From Elusimicrobiota bacterium (GTDB taxonomy: Bacteria > Elusimicrobiota > Elusimicrobia > UBA1565 > UBA9628): a stretch of 5,391 nucleotides of DNA. The notes below the pieces were generated by a model. The model was not told where the DNA came from. It was given only the letters and a program-made list of their open reading frames with translations, and searched no databases. The stretch is taken from positions 1 to 5,391 of the forward strand of contig JAQUNT010000194.1 of NCBI GenBank assembly GCA_028717525.1, read 5' to 3'. This document shows, piece after piece, positions 1-4,923 of this stretch. The number at the start of each line of letters is the position of its first letter. The stretch's first letter is position 1. A program made the translations under genes and the position numbers.

Positions 1-1326
1 TTCCGATCTTTCCAGGTCCAGGCTGATCTGCTTGGTATGCAGGACTTCCTTCTTGACGTGGGCGATGGAGGAGATGATGTTGGGCGGCAGCAGGGGCATG
101 CGGTCCGGTATCTCCGCGAGGAGCTTTACCGCGTTGAGCACCAGGCTGGATACGGCGTGCATCATGTTGGAGTTCTTGCCGGTGACGATCGTCCCGTCAT
201 GGAGTTCGATGGCCGCGCCGCAGAACACCCCCTCGTTGCCCTTGCCCTTGGCGCGGGCCGCCTCGGAGGCCTGGCGCGCCGGCTCCACGGTCCGCATGTG
301 CTCGGGGCGGAGGTTGAGCTCGTCCATCAGGAGTTGGGCGCGGTCCAGGGCGCCTTTCTCGGCTAGGCCCATGGAGTACTCGCAGGCGCAGCGGAAGTGG
401 CGGCGGATGACCTCCTGGCCGGCCGCGGCGCGGACCGCGGCGTCATCGGTGATCCCGAAGCCGGCGCGGTTGACGCCCATGTCCGTGGGCGACTTGTACA
501 CGCCGTCCCGGCCCATGATCCGCTCCAGGATCTTGCGGATCACGGGGAAGACCTCCACGTCCCGGTTGTAGTTCACCGCGGTCGTCCCGTAGGCCTCCAG
601 GTGGAACGGGTCGATCTGGTTGGAGTCCGCCAGGTCCAAGGTCGCGGCCTCGTAGGCCACGTTGACCGGATGCTTGAGGGGAAGGCTCCAGATCGGGAAG
701 GTCTCGAACTTGGCGTAGCCCGCGGCGATGCCCTGGCCGTGCTCGTGGTAGAGCTGGCCGAGGCAGGTGGCCAGCTTCCCGCTGCCCGGCCCGGGCGCGG
801 TGACCACGACCAGGGGCTTCTGCGTCTCGATGTACTCGTTGGCCCCGTAGCCCTGGTCGCTGACGATCAGGTCCACGTTGCCCGGGTAGCCCTGCGTGCG
901 GCGGTGGGTGTAGACCCGGACCCCGCGGCGCTCCAGCTTGTTGCGGAACAGCCTGGCGGAGGGCTGGTCCTCGAAGCGCGTGATCACCACCCCCCGGACG
1001 TCGAGCCCCCACTCGCGCAGGTCGTCGATGAGCTTCATCGCGTCGGTGTCGTAGGTGATGCCGAAATCAGCCCGGATCTTCTTGCGCTCGATGTCGCCGG
1101 CGTAGATGCAGAGCACGATGTCCGCCTGGTCCTTGAGCTGCTGGAGCAGCCGCATCTTGACGTTGGGGTCGAACCCGGGCAGGACGCGGGAGGCGTGGTA
1201 GTCGAAGAGCAGCTTGCCCCCGAACTCCAGGTAGAGCTTGTTGTCGAACTTGGCGGCCCGCTCCAGGATCGCCGCCGTCTGCTCCTTGAGGTACTTCTCG
1301 TTGTCGAAGCCGATCTGTTTTGGCAT
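1..1326 (-). CDS. DUF1846 / UPF0371 family protein, C-terminus cut by window edge
   Basis: The frame is open without a stop from the ATG at 1326 down to base 1, giving 442 codons. Family members are about 500 residues as I recall, so only about the last 55 residues are missing. The N-terminus (IGFDNEKYL, then FGGKLLFDYHASRVLPGF around residues 35-52) is the hallmark opening of DUF1846 (UPF0371) proteins. A glycine-rich APGPGSGK at residues 177-184 resembles a phosphate-binding loop and lies after a beta-strand (PLVVVT). Further conserved-looking blocks are SPTDMGVNRAGFGITDD (roughly 299-315) and GKNSNMMHAVSS near residue 385. The family is cytosolic with solved structures but, to my knowledge, no firmly assigned reaction, so I give no function. 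The start is supported by GGGAG at 1331-1335 (minus strand), 4 bases upstream, and by a perfect TATAAT at 1359-1364. The gene is divergent from the TonB receptor. Family assignment is confident; role is unknown. Confidence 0.9.
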   Translation of the reverse strand, partial: MPKQIGFDNEKYLKEQTAAILERAAKFDNKLYLEFGGKLLFDYHASRVLPGFDPNVKMRLLQQLKDQADIVLCIYAGDIERKKIRADFGITYDTDAMKLIDDLREWGLDVRGVVITRFEDQPSARLFRNKLERRGVRVYTHRRTQGYPGNVDLIVSDQGYGANEYIETQKPLVVVTAPGPGSGKLATCLGQLYHEHGQGIAAGYAKFETFPIWSLPLKHPVNVAYEAATLDLADSNQIDPFHLEAYGTTAVNYNRDVEVFPVIRKILERIMGRDGVYKSPTDMGVNRAGFGITDDAAVRAAAGQEVIRRHFRCACEYSMGLAEKGALDRAQLLMDELNLRPEHMRTVEPARQASEAARAKGKGNEGVFCGAAIELHDGTIVTGKNSNMMHAVSSLVLNAVKLLAEIPDRMPLLPPNIISSIAHVKKEVLHTKQISLDLERSE

Positions 1327-1358
1327 GGGGCTCCCGCGGCGCGTCGCGCCGGCGTCCT

Positions 1359-1364
1359 ATTATA
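1359..1364 (-). promoter_or_regulatory. -10 element (TATAAT) of the DUF1846 gene
   Basis: Read on the minus strand, this is a perfect TATAAT, 32 bases upstream of the DUF1846 start codon. It predicts a transcript start near 1352 and a leader of about 26 bases. No good -35 is seen at the usual spacing (minus-strand AAGCGC at 1382-1387), so the promoter may be weak or activator-assisted. The match is striking in DNA this G+C-rich. Confidence 0.6.
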
Positions 1365-1385
1365 GCGCAGAGCCGGGCCGGGCGC

Positions 1386-1417
1386 TTGACAGGTGCCGAT
1401 ATAAAAATGAATATATA
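1386..1417 (+). promoter_or_regulatory. Probable promoter of the TonB receptor-modE operon
   Basis: A perfect TTGACA lies at 1386-1391. The -10 is ambiguous within an AT-rich run: AATATA (1410-1415) gives an 18-base spacer and TATATA (1412-1417) gives 20. Either choice lies inside the inverted repeat at 1397-1420, so a protein bound there would block RNA polymerase. The -35 is clear; the exact -10 and transcript start are inferred. Confidence 0.6.
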
Positions 1418-1420
1418 ACG
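1397..1420 (+). promoter_or_regulatory. Candidate ModE-type operator (inverted repeat)
   Basis: The left half CGATATA (1397-1403) and right half TATAACG (1414-1420) are separated by 10 bases. Around the centre (1408/1409), eight of the ten symmetric pairs from 1396/1421 to 1405/1412 are complementary; the mismatches are 1399/1418 and 1404/1413. From memory, E. coli ModE operators have the same CGNTATA half-sites about 10 bases apart. A ModE-type regulator is encoded in the operon just downstream, which makes this its natural target. The site covers the -10 zone of the receptor promoter, which fits repression. It lies about 33 bases upstream of the DUF1846 -10, so an effect on that gene is possible but less clear. 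Confidence 0.6.
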
Positions 1421-1433
1421 GAAGCGGGCCCGG

Positions 1434-1455
1434 CGTCCCGCGAGGAGGCGGGGTG
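1434..1455 (+). promoter_or_regulatory. Ribosome-binding site and start-codon hairpin of the receptor
   Basis: AGGAGG at 1443-1448 sits 4 bases before the GTG at 1453 and decides that start. CCCGC (1437-1441) can pair with GCGGG (1448-1452), leaving GAGGAG in the loop. The stem can be extended by two G-U pairs and one C-G pair (1434-1436 with 1453-1455), which would take in the GTG. The pairing is visible in the sequence; any effect on translation is inferred, and G+C-rich leaders form such stems by chance. Confidence 0.45.
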
Positions 1456-3501
1456 GCGGGAGCAGGCCCGAGGGCGAGCCGGAGCCGGGTCGCCGCGTTG
1501 CTGCTCGCCTGCCTGCCGGCCGCGGCCCGCGCGCAGGCTCCGGCCAGGCTCGCGGAGCTGGTGGTGACCGCGACGCGCTACGATCGGCCGCCGCGGGACC
1601 TTCCGGCGCGCGTCACCGTCCTCTCCGCGGCGGACCTGCAGAGGCTGCCCGGGGGGAAGCTCGACGAGGCCCTGGCCTTCGTGGCCGGCGCGAACCAGAG
1701 CCGCCAGGACGGAGCCTATTCCTTCAGCGCGGCGGTGTCCCTGCGCGGCCTGCCCACCTCCCAGCAGGGCCGGACGCTGGTCCTGCTCGACGGCGTGCCC
1801 ATCAACACTTCGGCCACGGGCGGGGTGAACTGGAACCGCCTTCCCATCGAGCTGGTGGAGCGCGTCGAGGTCTTCAAGGGCCCGGGCTCCTCGCTCTACG
1901 GAGGCGACGCGCTGGGCGGGGTCATCAACATCATCACGCGCCGGCCGCGCAGGCGGGCCGAGGCCTTCGCGGCCGTGGAGGCCGCTTCCTATCAGAGCGA
2001 CGGCCAGAGGGGCATGGCGGCCGCCCGGGCCTCGGCGGACGGGACCGGCCTCTACCTGCGCGGCTACGGCTTCCACGGCCACAGCGGGGGCTACAACTCC
2101 ACCCCGGAGGCCCTGCGCACCAGCCGGTTCGCCTCCTACATCAACCGGTACTACGAGGAGCACGGGGGCGCGGGCCTGGCCGGCTACGCCTGGAAGACCG
2201 GGCGCGCGGAGTTCGAGTACGCCGCCTCGGACGACATCCGCGGCGAGGGCGTGCGCGTCCGCGCTCCGGGCGGCCTCAACCGCCGCACCGGCTCCGACAC
2301 CTACCGCCTGGCCGGCGCGGGCAAGGCCGGCGAGACGGACTGGTCCCTGCTGGCCTATCGCCAGCAGGAGCTCTACCGGCGCCTGAGCGAGAGCCAGACC
2401 AGCGCGACGAACTACCAGCGCGTCGACACGACCGTGGATAGGCGGGACTACGACCTGTCCGGCAGCGTCTCCCGGCCCCTGGCCTTCCAACAGAGGCTGA
2501 CCTTGGGCGGGGAGCTGAAGGCGGGCCGCGTCAACGGCTTCGACCGCTGCCAGACCAGCCCCTACGCCACGCTCAACGACGCGGGCAAGATGGACACCTA
2601 TGCCGTGTATCTGCAGGACGACCTCAAGCCCTGGGACCAGGGGCCCGTCATCCTGGCGAGCCTGCGCTACGACGCGGCGCGCTTCTATGACGGCGTCTAC
2701 AGCAATCCCAGCTACCCCGCGTTGAGCGGCCCGATCCCGACCCGGACCTGGGACGCCCTGACCTGGAGGGCTTCCGCGCGGCAGAACCTGGCGCAGAGCC
2801 TCAGCCTCTACGCCTCCTACTCCAGGGGCTTCCGCCAGCCCAGCCTGGAGGACATGGTCCTGACCTTGGTCAAGGGCTCTTCTCTCTTTCAGGGCAACCC
2901 GGACCTGGGGCCGGAGCGGCTCGACAGCTACGAACTGGGCGCGGACTACGCGCCCCGGACGGGACTCAGGCTCTCACCCAGCCTTTACTACTCGCGGGGC
3001 TGGGACTTCATCTACGGCGTGGACACCGGCCGCGTCGACGCCGGGACGGGCAAGCCCATCTCCCAGAACCAGAACATCAGCTCCGTGGACATCTACGGCG
3101 CCGAAGCCGAGGCGGACTGGGCCTGGGGGCCGGCGGCCCTGGCCGCGAGCTACACGTTCAGCCGCTCCCGCATCCGGGATTTCCAGCGCAACCCCGCGTT
3201 GAGCGGCCTGGACCTGGCCTTCGTCCCCCGGCACCAGGCCGCGGCCTCCCTGGCCTGGCGCCTGCCCTGGGTCGAGACCTCGGCGTCCTGGCGCTACAAG
3301 GGCAAGCAGTTTTCCAACGACCAGAACACGGCGAGCCTGCGCCCCTATTCCCTCCTGGGTTTCAAGCTCTGGCGCCGGCTCGGAGCGGGCTTCACGGCTT
3401 CGGTCGCCATGGAGAACGCTCTCGACCAGCGCTACCAGGAGAGCGCCACGGACCTGGCCCCGGGCCGCTTCGTCAAGGGGACCCTGACCTGGGAATTCTG
3501 A
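1453..3501 (+). CDS. TonB-dependent outer-membrane receptor, candidate molybdenum/tungsten-related uptake
   Basis: This 682-residue protein has a signal peptide (Arg-rich start, hydrophobic 13-25, likely cleavage after Ala27 in ARA) and a TonB box, ELVVTATR, at 35-42. The plug domain runs from about 48 to 165, with SLRGL (96-100), LVLLDGVPIN (109-118) and VEVFKGPGSSLYGG (138-151) leading into ALGGVINIITRRP. The rest is a beta-barrel with typical late motifs: YASYSRGFRQPS (from 453), NPDLGPERLDSYELG (from 482) and MENALDQRY (from 653). It ends in Phe, as barrel proteins usually do for BAM recognition. Length and layout resemble the BtuB/FepA/CirA group. Such receptors import scarce ligands into the periplasm using TonB-ExbBD energy. 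The substrate cannot be read from the sequence. The ModE-like operator upstream and ModE-like gene 20 bases downstream point to a molybdenum or tungsten compound. The only Cys in the mature protein is Cys366. The start is a GTG with AGGAGG 4 bases away. Confidence 0.93.
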   Translation: MAGAGPRASRSRVAALLLACLPAAARAQAPARLAELVVTATRYDRPPRDLPARVTVLSAADLQRLPGGKLDEALAFVAGANQSRQDGAYSFSAAVSLRGLPTSQQGRTLVLLDGVPINTSATGGVNWNRLPIELVERVEVFKGPGSSLYGGDALGGVINIITRRPRRRAEAFAAVEAASYQSDGQRGMAAARASADGTGLYLRGYGFHGHSGGYNSTPEALRTSRFASYINRYYEEHGGAGLAGYAWKTGRAEFEYAASDDIRGEGVRVRAPGGLNRRTGSDTYRLAGAGKAGETDWSLLAYRQQELYRRLSESQTSATNYQRVDTTVDRRDYDLSGSVSRPLAFQQRLTLGGELKAGRVNGFDRCQTSPYATLNDAGKMDTYAVYLQDDLKPWDQGPVILASLRYDAARFYDGVYSNPSYPALSGPIPTRTWDALTWRASARQNLAQSLSLYASYSRGFRQPSLEDMVLTLVKGSSLFQGNPDLGPERLDSYELGADYAPRTGLRLSPSLYYSRGWDFIYGVDTGRVDAGTGKPISQNQNISSVDIYGAEAEADWAWGPAALAASYTFSRSRIRDFQRNPALSGLDLAFVPRHQAAASLAWRLPWVETSASWRYKGKQFSNDQNTASLRPYSLLGFKLWRRLGAGFTASVAMENALDQRYQESATDLAPGRFVKGTLTWEF

Positions 3502-3521
3502 AAAGGACGCTTTTTGCTACC

Positions 3522-3881
3522 ATGAAGACGATGAAGGTGCGCGTCAAGGTCTGCCTGGTCGATGAGCGCGGCCAGCCGTTCATGGGCATCGGCCTGGTCT
3601 GGCTCCTGAGCCGCATCCGCCGGTTCCATTCCATACGCCGGGCCGCCCAGGACATGGGGATGTCCTACGTCAAGGCGCACTCCATCCTCAAGCGCTTGGA
3701 GAAGTGCCTAAGCCGCCCCCTTCTGGTGCGAAGCCGGGGCGGAGCCGAGAAGGGAGGAGCGGAGCTGACGCCGTTCGCGGATGAGTTCCTGGCCGACTAC
3801 GAGCGCCTGGGCGAGCGGGTCGCCCGTGTCGCCGATAAGGAAGCCGCTCCGCTCATCCGGCGCCTGCGCAGTCGCGCCTAG
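3522..3881 (+). CDS. ModE-type winged-helix transcriptional regulator (DNA-binding domain only)
   Basis: This 119-residue protein matches the N-terminal domain of ModE, the molybdate-responsive repressor. It has an opening beta-strand (KVRVKVCLVDE), GIGLVWLLSRI (23-32), a helix-turn-helix at about 36-61 with GMSYVKAHSILKRLE, a wing with SRGGAEKGGAELT (71-83) and a closing helix ADYERLGERV. The SY-x-x-A motif, the glycine-rich wing and the ELT ending are the family signature, shared with LysR-type DNA-binding domains. The tandem MOP domains that bind molybdate in E. coli ModE are absent; the stop follows the last helix by a few residues. Single-domain ModE proteins exist in other bacteria and archaea. 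Only 20 bases separate it from the receptor, so they are probably co-transcribed and it likely controls its own operon through the site at 1397-1420. AAGGA (3503-3507) lies 14 bases before the chosen ATG, rather far; the ATG at 3531 is an alternative. Confidence 0.85.
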   Translation: MKTMKVRVKVCLVDERGQPFMGIGLVWLLSRIRRFHSIRRAAQDMGMSYVKAHSILKRLEKCLSRPLLVRSRGGAEKGGAELTPFADEFLADYERLGERVARVADKEAAPLIRRLRSRA

Positions 3882-3944
3882 CCCGCCTCGGCTCGGCCGA
3901 ATCCTTCCCCCAGTTTCCGCATCCAATAGACAGGGGGGAACGCC

Positions 3945-4109
3945 ATGTTGACCAGGATGGTCCTGTCCGGGGTATTCGGAGGGCTGGCCGGCTACGGCTG
4001 GCACAAGCTCGTGGGCTGCAAGAGCGGAGGCTGCCCCATCACCGCCAATCCCTACTTCAGCACCTTGTGGGGCGCGGCCATCGCCGTCATACTGGCCGCA
4101 GGCCGCTAA
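3945..4109 (+). CDS. Small DUF6132-like membrane protein
   Basis: This 54-codon gene starts at ATG 3945, with a strong GGGGGGAA (3933-3940) 4 bases upstream, and ends with TAA at 4107-4109. The protein has a glycine-rich hydrophobic N-terminal segment (about 5-19), a central Cys-x4-Cys-Pro stretch (Cys25, Cys30, then PITANPY) and a second hydrophobic segment (about 41-52). I recognise the GC-x4-CPITxNPY pattern as that of DUF6132 proteins, short inner-membrane proteins of unknown function. It follows the ModE-like gene by 63 bases with no clear terminator between them, so read-through from the receptor operon is possible. No own promoter is evident. The call rests on motif recall, but the ribosome-binding site and the two hydrophobic segments make a real gene likely. 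Confidence 0.75.
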   Translation: MLTRMVLSGVFGGLAGYGWHKLVGCKSGGCPITANPYFSTLWGAAIAVILAAGR

Positions 4110-4360
4110 GGCTGGGACACGAGCCGTATCGCGAGCCAGGGCACGACGTTGAAGACCAAGATGAGCAGCTTGTATGCGGCCATGCCCAGATAGTGGATCT
4201 CGTCGAAGCGCTCCGGGTCGATCTTGAACCAGCGCGAATGCAGCCGAAAAATCAGGTCCCGGGCGAAAGCGAAAGCCAGGAACCAGACGATCAGCACGGC
4301 CAGGTTGATCCCGGCGCTCCAGAGCAGGATGCGCGCGGCGGTATCGATGTCCGTGGCCAT
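4106..4360 (-). CDS. DUF6868-like two-helix membrane protein
   Basis: This 84-residue protein has two membrane segments (about 11-33 and 58-80) joined by a conserved-looking charged loop, RLHSRWFKIDPERFDEIHY (39-57), then GMAAYKLLILVFNVVP. I recognise the WF-x6-FD-x2-HY-x-GM-x2-YK pattern as that of DUF6868 proteins, small and uncharacterised, found in many Gram-negative bacteria. No function is known to me. The start at 4360 is the natural one for the first helix, although no good Shine-Dalgarno is seen. A TAGAAT at 4367-4372 on the minus strand would start a transcript at or near the ATG, so it could be leaderless, but this is weak. Its TAG stop overlaps the TAA of the convergent DUF6132-like gene. 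It is divergent from the secreted Lys/Gly-tail protein, with 58 bases between the starts. Confidence 0.85.
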   Translation of the reverse strand: MATDIDTAARILLWSAGINLAVLIVWFLAFAFARDLIFRLHSRWFKIDPERFDEIHYLGMAAYKLLILVFNVVPWLAIRLVSQP

Positions 4361-4389
4361 TCGTGGATTCTATCAAATTGCCTCTTTTG

Positions 4390-4395
4390 TATAAT
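4390..4395 (+). promoter_or_regulatory. -10 element (TATAAT) of the secreted-protein gene
   Basis: A perfect TATAAT lies 23 bases before the ATG at 4419, inside an AT-rich stretch (4367-4395) in otherwise G+C-rich DNA. It predicts a short leader of about 17 bases that carries the AGGAGGT. No recognisable -35 is present at 16-18 bases spacing. Confidence 0.55.
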
Positions 4396-4407
4396 GGCGT
4401 CATCCCC

Positions 4408-4414
4408 AGGAGGT
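4408..4414 (+). promoter_or_regulatory. Ribosome-binding site of the secreted-protein gene
   Basis: AGGAGGT is a near-perfect anti-16S match and lies 4 bases before the ATG at 4419. It fixes the start and predicts efficient translation. Confidence 0.8.
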
Positions 4415-4418
4415 ATCC

Positions 4419-4889
4419 ATGAAGATCGTAGCAGCCGCCTTGTTCGCAGCCGTCATGCCTTTGGCGCCCGTCTTTGCCTCGGCCGTGGAGGTCAAGGTTC
4501 AGGCCGACACCGGATTCGACGCCATCCTCAGCGGCCTCAACGTCGAGGCCCAGACCGACTTCGCGGGGTTCGTGGGCAAGCTCAGCGCCCGCTTCGGCCA
4601 GGCCCAGGACAAGGTGGAGGCCGTCATCAAGTCGGTCGATAAGCCCGCCGACGCCTACATGGCGCTCAAGGTGGCGGAGACCGTGAACAAGCCCGTCGAT
4701 GAGGTGGTCAAGGAGTACACCGCCAACAAAGACAAGGGCTGGGGGCAGATCGCGCGCAACCTCGGCATCAAGCCGGGCTCGAAGGAATTCCACGCTCTGA
4801 AGAAATCGGACCTGTCCGGCAAGGGGAAGGGCAAGGGCCAGGGCCAGGAGAAGGGCAAAGGCAAGAAGAAGGGCAAGGGCAAGGGCTGA
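4419..4889 (+). CDS. Secreted protein with Lys/Gly-repeat C-terminal tail, function unknown
   Basis: This 156-residue protein has a classical signal peptide: Lys2, hydrophobic 3-19, likely cleavage after Ala22 in ASA. The mature part is mostly helical in appearance (about 44-103), with DFAGFVGKLSARFG and PADAYMALKVAETVNKPVDEV. A compact block, KDKGWGQIARNLGIKPGSKEF (105-124 and on to HALKK), looks like the conserved core. I have an impression of similar exported proteins in metal-reducing deltaproteobacteria, but no named family. The tail from 134 to 156 has 10 Lys, 10 Gly, 2 Gln and 1 Glu, so it is strongly basic and likely disordered. It could bind acidic polymers such as cell-surface polysaccharide or nucleic acid, which is inference only. 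The gene has its own TATAAT and strong ribosome-binding site and appears monocistronic. It converges on the DUF748-like gene 34 bases away. Confidence 0.85.
   Translation: MKIVAAALFAAVMPLAPVFASAVEVKVQADTGFDAILSGLNVEAQTDFAGFVGKLSARFGQAQDKVEAVIKSVDKPADAYMALKVAETVNKPVDEVVKEYTANKDKGWGQIARNLGIKPGSKEFHALKKSDLSGKGKGKGQGQEKGKGKKKGKGKG
4818..4886 (+). repeat. Low-complexity Lys-Gly codon repeat
   Basis: This is an irregular run of GGC-AAG type codons encoding residues 134-156 of the secreted protein. The strand is purine- and G-rich with a basic six-base period interrupted by CAG, GAG and extra AAG codons. Such tracts can change length by slippage, so strains may differ here. Confidence 0.75.
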
Positions 4890-4923
4890 GCCGCCCTGGC
4901 CTTAGCTCCCGGCCGGCTTCAGC

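Noticed and set aside
397..1365. Long open frame of 322 codons on the plus strand opposite the DUF1846 gene
   Set aside because: It is antisense to a clearly recognised protein family. Its translation is dominated by V, D, E, L and G in the way expected from the opposite strand of G+C-rich codons, and no ribosome-binding site was seen.
1360..2490. Open frame of 376 codons on the minus strand opposite the receptor
   Set aside because: The receptor on the other strand has signal peptide, TonB box, plug and barrel motifs. The minus-strand product shows no domain and is a G+C-driven shadow.
3501..3515. AAAAG-GACG-CTTTT hairpin followed by a T between receptor and ModE-like gene
   Set aside because: The stem is four A-T pairs and one G-C pair, too weak to terminate. 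It also contains the AAGGA that probably serves the next gene.
3888..3900. Possible terminator hairpin after the ModE-like gene (TCGGC-TCG-GCCGA)
   Set aside because: It has only five pairs with a 3-base loop and is not followed by a T-run, so I do not call a terminator.
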